Assembly: GCF_002742635.1 (NCBI RefSeq)
Contig: NZ_PEGF01000001.1
Span: 2,418,001-2,482,000, forward strand
Direction: 5' to 3'
DNA: 64,000 nt
From: Caulobacter sp. X
Lineage (GTDB): Bacteria > Pseudomonadota > Alphaproteobacteria > Caulobacterales > Caulobacteraceae
Below the pieces are notes generated by a model. It worked only from the letters and a program-made list of their open reading frames with translations, was not told where the DNA came from and made no database searches. The position numbers and the translations under genes were made by a program. Below, piece after piece: positions 28,351-37,329 of this stretch; positions within the stretch are counted from its first letter, which is position 1, and the number at the start of each line of letters is the position of its first letter.

Positions 28351-28984
28351 GGACGGAATGGCCTTGCGAGGCGATGGCGAACGGGACGTCCTGTCTAGGA
28401 CGGCGGCGGGCTTTCCGCCAAGGACCGTGCGCGGCCGCGTCCTGCCGAACCTGCTGTTCTTCACCGATCCCGCCCGCGTCGCCGCGCCGGAGGCGGTCGC
28501 CGAGCGTCTGCCGGCCGGCGCGGGGATCGTCTTTCGGGCCTTCGGGGCCGAGGACGCCGTCGAGCAGGGCCGCCGCCTACGCGCCATCGCCGACGCGCGG
28601 GGACTTCTGCTGCTGGTCGGCGCTCATCCAGGCCTGGCCGAGGGCGTTCGGGCGGACGGCCTGCACATGCCCGAACGCCTGGCCGGCGAAATCCCGAAGC
28701 TGCGGGCCGAACACAGCCGCTATCTCATCACCGTCGCCGCGCATGACCTCGCGGCCGTTCGGGCCGCCGAGCGGGCGGGGGCGGACGCCGTGGTCGTCTC
28801 GCCCATCTTTCCCAGCAACAGCCCGTCAGCCGGACAGCCCTTGGGCGTCGAGGGCTTGAAGGAAATGGTCGAGGCGACGCCCCTGCCCGTCTACGCGCTG
28901 GGCGGCGTGCGCGCGGCCACGGTCGGCCAGCTCGCGGGCAGCGGGATCGTCGGGATCGCGGCGGTCGAAGCCCTCGCGGGCTAG
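28349..28984 (+). CDS. ThiE-like thiamine-phosphate synthase family protein
   Basis: TIM-barrel protein related to ThiE/TenI, which join the pyrimidine and thiazole halves of thiamine. The 211-residue product shows VLPNLLFFTDP at the first strand, AGADAVVVSPIFPSNSPS and the phosphate-binding PVYALGGVRAATVGQL with GIVGIAAVEALAG. The usual NDR-x-DLA segment is replaced by VGAHPGLAEG, so a TenI-like or divergent function is possible and no symbol is given. Starts at 28349, 28358 or a GTG at 28427 are possible. The first overlaps the yggS start on the other strand. Confidence 0.75.
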   Translation: MDGMALRGDGERDVLSRTAAGFPPRTVRGRVLPNLLFFTDPARVAAPEAVAERLPAGAGIVFRAFGAEDAVEQGRRLRAIADARGLLLLVGAHPGLAEGVRADGLHMPERLAGEIPKLRAEHSRYLITVAAHDLAAVRAAERAGADAVVVSPIFPSNSPSAGQPLGVEGLKEMVEATPLPVYALGGVRAATVGQLAGSGIVGIAAVEALAG

Positions 28985-28990
28985 ACCCGT

Positions 28991-29401
28991 TTAGAACTTG
29001 AAGGCGGTCTCGAGGCGGACGCGCGGGGCGGCCTCGGGCTGCTGGGCCTTGCGAGCGGCCAGGGCGGGGTTGGATTCACCCAGGCTGACAGCGCCGCCGA
29101 CGCGGATCGACGGCGTGACCTTGAAGTAGGCGCCGGCCTGAACGTCCTGCATCTGCATTTCGCGGCTGGAAGGCTGGTCAAGGTCCAGCTTCAGGCCCCA
29201 GCGGCCCTTCTTGGCGTCCCAACGCAGGGTGCGCTTGTCATCCTGCGGGTATTGGACGCCGGCGGCGGCGCTGGTGAAGTCATTCTTGGCGCTGAAATCA
29301 GGGGCGACCGCGTGCGGCTTGGCCTGGGCGAACGCCATCGACGCCGATCCCGTCAGGATCAGCGCGGCAGTCCCCGCCAGGAAGAAACGCTTCGCGACCA
29401 T
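28991..29401 (-). CDS. ntrZ: NtrZ-like periplasmic regulator
   Basis: A 136-residue exported protein with a signal peptide (MVAKRFFLAGTAALILTGSA, cut near AFAQA). The mature part reads TLRWDAKKGRWGLKLDLDQP, MQDVQAGAYFKVTPSIRVGGA and ends PRVRLETAFKF. These match, from memory, the NtrZ family, periplasmic inhibitors of the NtrY kinase in C. crescentus. The position beside DUF3576-leuS fits too. NtrX/NtrY are not in the window. It may alternatively be called only a conserved exported protein. Confidence 0.75.
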   Translation of the reverse strand: MVAKRFFLAGTAALILTGSASMAFAQAKPHAVAPDFSAKNDFTSAAAGVQYPQDDKRTLRWDAKKGRWGLKLDLDQPSSREMQMQDVQAGAYFKVTPSIRVGGAVSLGESNPALAARKAQQPEAAPRVRLETAFKF

Positions 29402-29573
29402 CGCTACTTGCCGCCTGTACTCAGTTGTCCCCGCCCCTCCATATAGGAAGGGCCCCTTTGAATTTCGATTAAAGGCTTGGCCGAAACGCGGTCAACCGGC
29501 CTTTGGTCGCACTTACGGCCGTATTGTACGATTCAATCGACTCGTGTGGCGGCGAGGTCACGCGATTCCTGTT

Positions 29574-29600
29574 TTGAGGCGGCGCGGCCATGCTATAGAC
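29574..29600 (+). promoter_or_regulatory. Housekeeping promoter of the DUF3576 lipoprotein gene
   Basis: TTGAGGC (29574-29580), 11 bases, then GCTATAGAC (29592-29600) match the Caulobacter sigma-73 pattern TTGACGS-N10/14-GCTANAWC with one -35 difference. The predicted leader to the ATG at 29670 is about 65 bases. Confidence 0.7.
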
Positions 29601-29669
29601 CGGCTCCCGGCCGCGGGGGCGCGCCAGGAGTGCGCAAGTCGCGCCGGCGAGACATTGGAGCGAGGTACT

Positions 29670-30182
29670 ATGGCGTTTGAGCGTGGGTCTGTGATGCGCG
29701 GCGTCGCCGCGGGCGTCCTGGCTCTGTCGATGCTGGGCGTGTCGGCCTGCAGCAGCAACAAGCCCCCGAAGACGTTCTCGACACAAAGCGACGAACCCGG
29801 CCTGAACCCGTTCAAGCGCTTCGGCGGCGGGAACAAGGGTCCGGCGAGCGAAGGCTCGATCGGCGTGAACGGCTATCTGTGGCGCGCCAGCCTCGACACC
29901 CTGGCCTTCATGCCGCTGGCCTCGGCCGATCCGTACGGCGGCGTGATCATCACCGACTGGTACGTGAACCCGGAAACTCCGGCCGAGCGCTTCAAGGCGA
30001 CGGTCTACATCCTGGACACCCGCCTGCGCGCCGACGGCCTGAACGTCACGGTGTTCAAGCAGTCCAAGGACGTGAACGGCAACTGGATCGACGCGCCGGT
30101 CTCCGACCAGACCGCCACCGACATCGAGAACGCGATCCTGACCCGCGCGCGTCAGCTTCGACTTTCGAACATCAAGGGCTAA
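29670..30182 (+). CDS. DUF3576 family lipoprotein
   Basis: Probable outer-membrane-associated lipoprotein of unknown function. The 170-residue product has a lipoprotein signal with lipobox GVSACSSN, a low-complexity linker with FKRFGGGNKG, then the DUF3576 core: GVNGYLWRASLDTLAFMPLASADPYGGVIITDWY and AFKATVYILD-like strands. A GGAGCGAGG ribosome site precedes the ATG. It is followed by a GGCCCTCTTC/GAAGAGGGCT hairpin (30192-30216) lacking a T run, then leuS. The family is typical of alphaproteobacteria. Confidence 0.87.
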   Translation: MAFERGSVMRGVAAGVLALSMLGVSACSSNKPPKTFSTQSDEPGLNPFKRFGGGNKGPASEGSIGVNGYLWRASLDTLAFMPLASADPYGGVIITDWYVNPETPAERFKATVYILDTRLRADGLNVTVFKQSKDVNGNWIDAPVSDQTATDIENAILTRARQLRLSNIKG

Positions 30183-30317
30183 GGCCCGGCGGGGCCCTCT
30201 TCCCGGCGAAGAGGGCTCCGAGTTCCCATATTCCTGCGCGCTCCGGCCGCGAAACCGCATAGTCTTGTCGCGGAGTCGCCTTCGGGGCGCGTTCCTGCAT
30301 CCAAGACCTGGTTTCCG

Positions 30318-32903
30318 ATGGCCCGCTACAATCCCAAAGACACCGAGCCTAAGTGGCGTGAAGCCTGGGCGAAGGCCGACGTCTTCAAGACCGGCGAGAT
30401 CAACGACGGCCGTCCGAAATACTACGTGCTCGAGATGTTCCCGTACCCGTCGGGCCGCATCCACATGGGCCACGTGCGCAACTACGCCATGGGCGACGTG
30501 GTGGCCCGCTACAAGCGCGCCCAGGGCTTCAACGTCCTGCACCCGATGGGCTGGGACGCGTTCGGCATGCCGGCCGAGAACGCGGCCATGGAGCGCGGCG
30601 TCCACCCCAAGGGCTGGACCTACGACAACATCGCCGCCATGCGCGAGCAGCTGAAGTCGCTGGGCATCTCGGTCGACTGGTCGCGCGAGTTCGCCACCTG
30701 CGACCCGGAATACTACGGCAAGCAGCAGGCCTGGTTCCTGCGCCTGCTGAAGCGCGGCCTGGTCTATCGCAAGGAAGCCTCGGTCAACTGGGACCCGGTC
30801 GACATGACCGTCCTGGCCAACGAGCAGGTCATCGACGGCAAGGGCTGGCGCTCGGGCGCGACGGTCGAGAAGCGCAAGCTGACCCAGTGGTTCCTGCGGA
30901 TCACCGACTACGCCGACGCCCTGATCGACGGCCTGAAGACCCTGGACCGCTGGCCCGACAAGGTTCGCCTGATGCAGGAGAACTGGATCGGCCGCTCCAA
31001 GGGCCTGCGCTTCAAGTTCCAGTTCGACGGCGAGGCGCCCGACGGCCTGGCCGAGGGGCTGGAGGTCTACACCACCCGTCCCGACACGCTGTTCGGCGCC
31101 AGCTTCGTCGGCATCGCGCCCGAGCACCCGCTGGCCGAGCAGCTGGCGGTCGAGAACCCGCGGATCCAGTCGTTCATCGCCGAATGCCGCAAGGGCGGCA
31201 CCTCGGAAGCCGAGATCGAGAGCGCCGAGAAGCTGGGCTACGACACCGGCCTGCGGGTCAAGCACCCGCTGGACCCGTCGATCACCCTGCCCGTCTGGAT
31301 CGCCAACTTCATCCTGATGGACTACGGCACGGGCGCGATCTTCGCCTGCCCGGCCCACGACCAGCGCGACCTGGACTTCGCCCGCAAGTACGACCTGCCG
31401 GTCAAGCCGGTGGTGCTGCCCAACGGCGAGGACCCGGCGACCTTCCAGGTCGGCAAGGAGGCCTATGTCGGCCCCGGCAAGATCTTCAACTCCCAGTTCC
31501 TGGACGGCATGGACGTCGAGACCGCCAAGGCCGAGGCCGTGGCGCGCATCGAGGCCGCCGGCCAGGGCCAGGGCGCGACCGTCTATCGCCTGCGCGACTG
31601 GGGCGTCTCGCGCCAACGCTACTGGGGCTGCCCGATCCCGGTGATCCACTGCGAGACCTGCGGCGTCGTCCCCGTGCCGGAAGACCAGCTGCCGGTCGCC
31701 CTGCCCGACGATGTCACCTTCGACAAGCCCGGCAACCCGCTGCTGCGTCATCCGACCTGGCGTCACACGACCTGCCCGTCCTGCGGCGGCAAGGCCGAGC
31801 GCGAGACCGACACGCTGGACACCTTCATCGACAGCAGCTGGTACTTCGCCCGCTTCGCCGACACGAAAGCCGCCGAGCCGGTCGGCAAGGCCGCGGCGGA
31901 CTACTGGCTGCCCGTCGACCAGTATATCGGCGGCGTCGAGCACGCGATCCTGCACCTGCTGTACGCTCGCTTCATCACCCGCGCCCTGAAGGACGAGGGC
32001 CTGGTGTCGGTCGAGGAGCCGTTCGCGGGCCTGTTCACCCAAGGCATGGTCACCCACGAGGCCTACAAGAACGAGGCCGGCGAGTGGGTCGAGCCCTCGG
32101 ACGTGGTGATCAAGGTCGAAGGCAATAGCCGCTCGGCCACGCATGCCAAGACCGGCGCGCCAATCATCATCGGCGACATCGAGAAGATGTCGAAGTCGAA
32201 GAAGAACGTCGTCGCCCCCGAGGACATCTTCGAGGCCTACGGCGTCGATAGCGCCCGCCTGTTCGTAATGTCCGACAGCCCGCCCGAGCGGGACGTCCAG
32301 TGGACGAACTCGGGCGTCGAGGGCAGCTGGCGCTTCACGCACCGCCTGTGGAACGAGTTCGACAGCCAACCGGCCGGCGACTTCGCCCACGACGACAGCG
32401 ACGAGGCCGCCCTGGCCCTGCGCAAAGCGGCCCACAAGCTGATCGGCTTCGTCACCGACAGCATCGAGGGCTTCCGCTTCAACAGCGGCGTGGCGCGCCT
32501 GTACGAGTTCCTGAACGCTCTGAAGGCGGCTCCCGCCGAAGGCGCTTCGGAGGCCGTCCTGGCGGCCCGCGCCGAGGCCCTGAACATCCTGGCCCGCCTG
32601 GTCGCCCCGTTCACCCCGCACCTGGCCGAGGAGGCCTGGGCCCGCATCGGCGGCGAGGGCATGGTCGTCAACGCCCCCTGGCCCAAGGCCGACCCGGCCC
32701 TGGCCGCGGACGACGAGCGTGTCCTGCCGATCCAGATCAACGGCAAGCGTCGCGGCGAGGTGAAGGTCAAGGCCGGCGCGGCCGAGGACGAGGTCCAGAA
32801 AATCGCACTGGCGGATCCCAACGTCATGGCCCACCTTGAGGGCCTGACGGTTCGCAAGGTGATCGTCGTGAAGGACCGCATCGTCAACATCGTGGCCAAC
32901 TGA
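30318..32903 (+). CDS. leuS: Leucyl-tRNA synthetase
   Basis: Charges tRNA-Leu; class I synthetase with editing. The 861-residue protein has the HIGH motif as HMGH at 49-52, the CP1 editing domain with [12 protein letters not shown] and the connective zinc-type CETCG/CPSCGG segment. KMSKSKKN starts at K623, and the anticodon-binding helical domain and C-terminal LeuS domain ending in NIVAN follow. All modules are full length. It heads a leuS-lptE-holA operon with gaps of 5 and 2 bases. Confidence 0.98.
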   Translation: MARYNPKDTEPKWREAWAKADVFKTGEINDGRPKYYVLEMFPYPSGRIHMGHVRNYAMGDVVARYKRAQGFNVLHPMGWDAFGMPAENAAMERGVHPKGWTYDNIAAMREQLKSLGISVDWSREFATCDPEYYGKQQAWFLRLLKRGLVYRKEASVNWDPVDMTVLANEQVIDGKGWRSGATVEKRKLTQWFLRITDYADALIDGLKTLDRWPDKVRLMQENWIGRSKGLRFKFQFDGEAPDGLAEGLEVYTTRPDTLFGASFVGIAPEHPLAEQLAVENPRIQSFIAECRKGGTSEAEIESAEKLGYDTGLRVKHPLDPSITLPVWIANFILMDYGTGAIFACPAHDQRDLDFARKYDLPVKPVVLPNGEDPATFQVGKEAYVGPGKIFNSQFLDGMDVETAKAEAVARIEAAGQGQGATVYRLRDWGVSRQRYWGCPIPVIHCETCGVVPVPEDQLPVALPDDVTFDKPGNPLLRHPTWRHTTCPSCGGKAERETDTLDTFIDSSWYFARFADTKAAEPVGKAAADYWLPVDQYIGGVEHAILHLLYARFITRALKDEGLVSVEEPFAGLFTQGMVTHEAYKNEAGEWVEPSDVVIKVEGNSRSATHAKTGAPIIIGDIEKMSKSKKNVVAPEDIFEAYGVDSARLFVMSDSPPERDVQWTNSGVEGSWRFTHRLWNEFDSQPAGDFAHDDSDEAALALRKAAHKLIGFVTDSIEGFRFNSGVARLYEFLNALKAAPAEGASEAVLAARAEALNILARLVAPFTPHLAEEAWARIGGEGMVVNAPWPKADPALAADDERVLPIQINGKRRGEVKVKAGAAEDEVQKIALADPNVMAHLEGLTVRKVIVVKDRIVNIVAN

Positions 32904-32908
32904 GACCG

Positions 32909-33421
32909 ATGAAACGCTTCCTGCTGATCGGCGCCCTTAGAACATCGCTTCTGGCGCTCTCGGGCCTTGGCATGTCGGCCTGCGGCTTCACGCCCCTTTA
33001 CGCCCGACCGGGCGTCGAGAGCGGCCTCTCGGGCATCGAGACCATCGCGGCCGAGGGACGCGGCGGCTATCTGCTGCGCGAGCAGCTGGACGACGCTCTG
33101 GCCCACCGCCAAGGGACGCCGGCCGCCTATAAGCTGGCCTTCGGCGTCAACGAGACGCGTTTCGCCCGCGGCGTTCGCCTCGACAACGTCGCCAACCGCT
33201 ACGAGCTGCGCATGAGCGTCACCTGGCGCCTGCTGGACGCCAAGACGGGCGCCGAGGTCCACAAGGGCTATACCGAGGTCTCGGTGACCTACGACTCCGC
33301 CGACCAGCCCTACGCGGCCATCGCGGCCCAGCAGGACGGCCAGGAACGCGCGGCGACCGAGGCGGCCCGCAAGATCCAGCTGGACCTCGCCACCTGGCTG
33401 GCGGGCAAGAAGCCGGCTTAA
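32909..33421 (+). CDS. lptE: LPS-assembly lipoprotein LptE
   Basis: Plug subunit of the outer-membrane LptDE translocon that inserts lipopolysaccharide. The 170-residue product has a signal with lipobox LGMSACGF followed by TPLYARPGVES, the standard LptE opening GFTPLY. The core shows strands such as YKLAFGVNETRFARGVRLDNVANRYELRM and a C-terminal amphipathic ERAATEAARKIQLDLATWLA helix. The usual genomic order leuS-lptE-holA confirms it. Confidence 0.93.
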   Translation: MKRFLLIGALRTSLLALSGLGMSACGFTPLYARPGVESGLSGIETIAAEGRGGYLLREQLDDALAHRQGTPAAYKLAFGVNETRFARGVRLDNVANRYELRMSVTWRLLDAKTGAEVHKGYTEVSVTYDSADQPYAAIAAQQDGQERAATEAARKIQLDLATWLAGKKPA

Positions 33422-33423
33422 AG

Positions 33424-34476
33424 ATGATCCTCTCCAAGCGTCCGGACGTCGAACGCTTCCTGAAGGAGCCGACCCCGGACATCCGGGCCGTGGTCATCTA
33501 CGGCAAGGACCGGGGCGTCGTGCGCGACCGCGCCAACGCCCTGGCCAAGCGCGTGGTCGAGCGCCCGGACGACCCCTTCGACACCGCCCAGCTGACCGAA
33601 AGCGACGTCGAGGCCGATCCGGCCAAGCTGGAAGACGAGCTCTCGGCGATGTCGCTGATGGGCGGCCGCCGCCTGGTGCGCCTGCGCCTGAACGGCGAGA
33701 AGGCCGGTCCGGACAAGGCCGCCGCCGAGGCGGTCACCCGCCACGTCGGGGGCCATCTCAATCCCGACGCCTTCTTCCTGATCGAGGCCGGGGCGCTGGG
33801 CCGGGATTCCCAGCTCCGCAAGGTCGGCGAGAAGGCCAATGGCTGCGCCGTCATCCCCTGCTACGAGGACGAAGCCGGGGATCTGGCCCGCCTGACCCGC
33901 GACACGCTCGCCAATGACAAGGTCAGCCTCAATAGCGAGGCCCTGGACCTCTTCGTCTCGCGCCTACCCAAGGAGCGCGGCGTCGCCCGCGCCGAGATCG
34001 AGCGGCTGGCGCTGTATCTCGGCCCCGGCAGCGGCATTAACGCGACCGCCGCGGATCTCACCGACTTCCTGGGCGTCGAGCCCGAGGCCTCGCTGAGCGA
34101 CGCCGCCGCCGACGCTTTCGGGGGCAAGGTTGGCGCGGCCCAGGCGGCCCTGCGCCGCGCCGCCGCCGAGGGCGAAGGCGGTCCGGCCGCTGTTCGGGCC
34201 ATGAGCTATTATCTGGGCCGCCTGCGGCGCGTCCTGACCCTGCACAAGAACGGCGTCGACCTGCAGGCCGCCGCCAAGGCCGCCGGCGTCTTCTGGAAGC
34301 AGGAGCGTGAGTTTCTGCGCCAAGCCCGCGCCTGGAACCTGGAAGCGATCCTCGAGGTCCAGGGCGAGGTGCTGAACGCCGACCGCGCCTGCAAGACCTC
34401 TGGCTCGCCGGATCAGCTGATCGCCGAACGCCTGGCCCTCGGCATCGCCGGGCGGGCGCGGCGGTTGGGGCTGTAG
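33424..34476 (+). CDS. holA: DNA polymerase III subunit delta
   Basis: Clamp-loader subunit that opens the beta clamp. The 350-residue product has the AAA+-like N-terminal half starting MILSKRPDVERFLKEPTPDIRAVVIYGKDRG. Typical is FDTAQLTESDVEADPAKLEDELSAMSLMGGRRLVRLR, and the C-terminal clamp-loader domain holds MSYYLGRLRRVLTLHKNGVDL. Its start lies 2 bases after the lptE stop. It is the last gene of the operon; a 33-bp inverted repeat begins 33 bases downstream. Confidence 0.94.
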   Translation: MILSKRPDVERFLKEPTPDIRAVVIYGKDRGVVRDRANALAKRVVERPDDPFDTAQLTESDVEADPAKLEDELSAMSLMGGRRLVRLRLNGEKAGPDKAAAEAVTRHVGGHLNPDAFFLIEAGALGRDSQLRKVGEKANGCAVIPCYEDEAGDLARLTRDTLANDKVSLNSEALDLFVSRLPKERGVARAEIERLALYLGPGSGINATAADLTDFLGVEPEASLSDAAADAFGGKVGAAQAALRRAAAEGEGGPAAVRAMSYYLGRLRRVLTLHKNGVDLQAAAKAAGVFWKQEREFLRQARAWNLEAILEVQGEVLNADRACKTSGSPDQLIAERLALGIAGRARRLGL

Positions 34477-34509
34477 AGGGCGCCCGGCCCTTCCCGCGAC
34501 AAATTAAGC

Positions 34510-34651
34510 CCGCCTTCCTGGGCCTTGTGCCCAGGACCCATGGTTCGCCTGCTCGAACTTGAGGGGACGCACAGCCACGATGGCGGCGCGCACTGCTTAT
34601 GCGCCTCGCGAACGGACGCATGGGTCCTGGGCACAAGGCCCAGGAAGGCGG
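34510..34651. repeat. 33-bp perfect inverted repeat with 76-base loop
   Basis: Positions 34510-34542 are the exact reverse complement of 34619-34651 (core CCTGGGCCTTGTGCCCAGG). Each arm is itself a small palindrome, so several folds are possible. It sits in the 439-base gap between convergent holA and parB and may terminate holA, though there is no T run. The loop has no gene. It resembles a MITE-like intergenic element. Confidence 0.85.
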
Positions 34652-34786
34652 TTCTGGTGGGTTGGCGTGCAAGGCAGCGAAAATCACCCTAAAACACCCC
34701 GTTTGCGGCGCTGTGGACGCTTTTCAAGAAAGCCTTACGCCACAAGCCCTTGCGGCCGAAATCGCTGTGTACCGCCCTCGCCTCAC

Positions 34787-34820
34787 GAAAACGGCGCCTC
34801 CCCGAGTACGGAGAGGCGCC
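34787..34820 (-). terminator. Rho-independent terminator of the parA-parB transcript
   Basis: GGCGCCTC (34793-34800) pairs with GAGGCGCC (34813-34820). On the reverse strand it is followed by GTTTTCGTG. It lies about 95 bases past the parB stop. Confidence 0.7.
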
Positions 34821-34915
34821 GCTTTGTGCGCGACAGAGGCGATTTTAGAAGCGCCTTTTGGAGCCCCAAAACCGCTCATCCGCACGCTTTTAGGTGCGTT
34901 CGAACGGATCGGAGA

Positions 34916-35800
34916 TCAGACCCCGCGGGTCAGGCGATTGCACAGGTCGTCGAGCTGCTCGAGCGTCGCGTAGCTGATGGTCAGCGACCCGGCGCCGCCG
35001 CGATGGTCGATGGTGACGTCGAGGCCCAGCACCGACGAAAGGTCGGCTTCCAGCGCCTGAGTGTCGGTGTCCTTGACCTTGGGCGGGCGGCCGCCCTTGT
35101 TCTTGGCCGAGGGCGCGGTCGGGGCCTTGCGGGCCAGGGCCTCGGTCTCGCGGACCGACAGACCGCCGGCGATGATCTGCTTGGCCAGGCCGACGGGATC
35201 GGCGGCCGCGGCGATGGCGCGGGCGTGACCGGCCGACAGCTCGCCGCTGACCAGGTATGACTGGACCTCCTCCGGTAGGGCCAGCAGGCGCAGGGTGTTG
35301 GCCACATGGCTGCGGCTCTTGCCGATCGTCTGGGCGATGGCGTCCTGCGTCCGTTCAAACTTCTCCATAAGCACTTTGTACGAAAGCGCTTCTTCGAGGA
35401 TGTTCAGGTCGGCGCGCTGGACGTTCTCGATGATGCCGATCTCCAGCACCGCCAGGTCGTCCAGCTCGCGCACCATGATCGGCACGCTGCGCAGGCCCGC
35501 GCGCTGGGCCGCGCGCCAGCGGCGCTCGCCGGCGACGATCTGGAATTCGCCGGGAACGCCGGGGAACGGCCGCACCAGGATCGGCTGCAGGACGCCCTTC
35601 TCGCGGATCGAGTTGGAAAGGTCTTCGAGGTCCTCCTCGCGGAAGGTCCGGCGCGGCTGGTCGGGATTGCGTTTCAGCAGCTCGATCGGCGCTTCCCGCG
35701 ACCCCGCGGACTGATCGCCCGGCGCCTGAGCCGGCGCGGCCTCGACCTCGCCCAACAGGGCGGACAGACCGCGTCCCAGTCCCCGACGACCCTCGGCCAT
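34916..35800 (-). CDS. parB: Chromosome-partitioning protein ParB
   Basis: CTP-dependent DNA clamp that loads at parS and spreads, tethering the origin to the pole with ParA, PopZ and MipZ. The 294-residue protein begins MAEGRRGLGRGLSALL (ParA-interacting end). It has the CTP-binding GERRWR at 91-96 and ENVQRADLN at 125-133, the HTH TQDAIAQTIGKSRSHVANTLRLL near 150-175 and a C-terminal dimer domain ending LCNRLTRGV. The ATG at 35800 is preferred over longer frames by family resemblance. It follows parA after 82 bases; five parS sites lie 2-6 kb upstream. Confidence 0.98.
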   Translation of the reverse strand: MAEGRRGLGRGLSALLGEVEAAPAQAPGDQSAGSREAPIELLKRNPDQPRRTFREEDLEDLSNSIREKGVLQPILVRPFPGVPGEFQIVAGERRWRAAQRAGLRSVPIMVRELDDLAVLEIGIIENVQRADLNILEEALSYKVLMEKFERTQDAIAQTIGKSRSHVANTLRLLALPEEVQSYLVSGELSAGHARAIAAAADPVGLAKQIIAGGLSVRETEALARKAPTAPSAKNKGGRPPKVKDTDTQALEADLSSVLGLDVTIDHRGGAGSLTISYATLEQLDDLCNRLTRGV

Positions 35801-35882
35801 ACCCGGCTCTCCCACCACGGCGGACTCCATCACTATCTCAGTCAAGCTTCGGTTCTAGTTTAAAAGGTCGGGTCGAACAGTC

Positions 35883-36686
35883 TCAGGCGGCCTTGGCCTG
35901 GCGGTCGCGTTCGCGGCTGATCACCTCGCGGGCCAGCTTCAAGTAAGCCTGGCTGCCCGCGCACTTCAGATCGTACAGCAGCACCGGCTTGCCGAACGAC
36001 GGGGCCTCGGAGACGCGGACATTGCGCGGGATCACCGCGTCATAAACCTTGTCGCCGAAGTGGGCGCGGACGTCGTGGGCCACCTGCTCCGACAGGCTGT
36101 TGCGACGGTCGTACATGGTCAACACCACGCCCTGGATCTCCAGGTGCGGGTTCAGGCTGCCGCGCACGCGCTCGATCGTCCGCATCAGCTGGGTCAGGCC
36201 TTCCAGGGCGAAGAACTCGCACTGCAGCGGCACGAACACCGCGTCGGCGGCGGTCATGGCGTTGACCGTCAGGACGTTCAGCGACGGCGGGCAGTCGATC
36301 AGCACATAGGTGTAGGGGCCATTGGCGCGGATGGCTTCCAGGGCGTCGCGCAGGCGGTATGACCGACGCGCGGTCTGACCGAGTTCAATTTCAATACCGG
36401 ACAGGTCGGCGTCGGCCGGTATGACGTCGAGGCCCGGCAGCTCGGTCTTCACCGCGGCGTCCACCACCGGCGACTCGCCCATCAGCACGTCATAGAGCGT
36501 GGTCCGGCGCTGGGTGCGGCCGATGCCCAGGCCCGTAGAGCAATTGCCCTGCGGATCGGCGTCGATCAGCAGGACCCGCTCGCCGCAGGCCGCCAGGGCG
36601 GTGCCCAGGTTGATCGCGGTCGTGGTCTTGCCCACGCCGCCTTTCTGGTTCGCGATCGCCAGGACGCGCAGAGGATTAGCGGACAC
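35883..36686 (-). CDS. parA: Chromosome-partitioning ATPase ParA
   Basis: Walker-type ATPase that binds DNA non-specifically and pulls ParB-parS to the new pole. The 267-residue protein has the deviant Walker A KGGVGKTT at residues 15-22, LLIDADPQGN, Walker B YVLIDCPPSLN and the C-terminal GSQAYLKLAREVI. Its ATG at 36686 lies 11 bases inside the end of rsmG, so it is translated in the mnmG-rsmG-parA-parB operon. Confidence 0.98.
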   Translation of the reverse strand: MSANPLRVLAIANQKGGVGKTTTAINLGTALAACGERVLLIDADPQGNCSTGLGIGRTQRRTTLYDVLMGESPVVDAAVKTELPGLDVIPADADLSGIEIELGQTARRSYRLRDALEAIRANGPYTYVLIDCPPSLNVLTVNAMTAADAVFVPLQCEFFALEGLTQLMRTIERVRGSLNPHLEIQGVVLTMYDRRNSLSEQVAHDVRAHFGDKVYDAVIPRNVRVSEAPSFGKPVLLYDLKCAGSQAYLKLAREVISRERDRQAKAA

Positions 36687-37329
36687 GTGACAGCCCCTTC
36701 ACTTGAACGATCCGACCGCGAGGGTCGCTTTGGCTAGGTCGCAGTTCGGCGTCGAACTTCCAAGCCTTGGCGGCCTCGGAAAGCTCGGTCGCGACATCCT
36801 GTCCTTTCAGGAACAGGCCGGTCGCGCCGCCGCGCAGATAGGGTTCGGCGAAGCCCAGCAGCTTGGTCATCGGGGCGCAGGCGCGCGCCGTCACGATATC
36901 GACCCTCAGCTTCAGGTCTTCGGCCCGGGCGTTGTGGATCTGGACCGGCAGGTCGAGATCCTTGGCGACCACCTCCAGGAAGCGGCAGCGCTTGGCCATC
37001 GACTCGACCAGATGGACCTTCGCGCCAGCCCTACCCTTCAGCAGTATGGCCAGAACGACCCCGGGCAGACCGGCGCCGGCGCCCAGATCCGCCCACGTGG
37101 AAACCTCCGGCGGCGCCAGATCGAGCAGCTGGGAGCTGTCGAGGGCGTGCCGGGTCCAATAGGTGGCGATGGTCAACGGGCCAACGAGGTTCATGACCTC
37201 GTTCCATTCCGCCAACAGCTCTTGAAAGCGGGCCAGATCGGCGATCTGGGCGTCGCTAGCGCCGGTCAGGGCTTGGTAGCCCGCCGCGTCCAGGACCGGC
37301 GGTTCTGCAAGGAGGGCGTCAGGCTGCAC
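36676..37329 (-). CDS. rsmG: 16S rRNA m7G527 methyltransferase (GidB)
   Basis: SAM-dependent methyltransferase for G527 of 16S rRNA. The 217-residue product has the SAM loop [10 protein letters not shown] at 81-90, [14 protein letters not shown], and [10 protein letters not shown]. The GTG at 37329 is within the end of mnmG (11-base overlap), and the reading frame starts right after, so coupling is likely. No ATG exists ahead of the conserved region. Confidence 0.95.
   Translation of the reverse strand: MQPDALLAEPPVLDAAGYQALTGASDAQIADLARFQELLAEWNEVMNLVGPLTIATYWTRHALDSSQLLDLAPPEVSTWADLGAGAGLPGVVLAILLKGRAGAKVHLVESMAKRCRFLEVVAKDLDLPVQIHNARAEDLKLRVDIVTARACAPMTKLLGFAEPYLRGGATGLFLKGQDVATELSEAAKAWKFDAELRPSQSDPRGRIVQVKGLSRVR

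Noticed and set aside
29469..32834. 1121-codon minus-strand frame opposite leuS
   Set aside because: Shadow of leuS; no start context and no domain.
37087..37103. CACGTGGAAACC in rsmG as parS
   Set aside because: Only one half-site fits; the other half is GC-rich.
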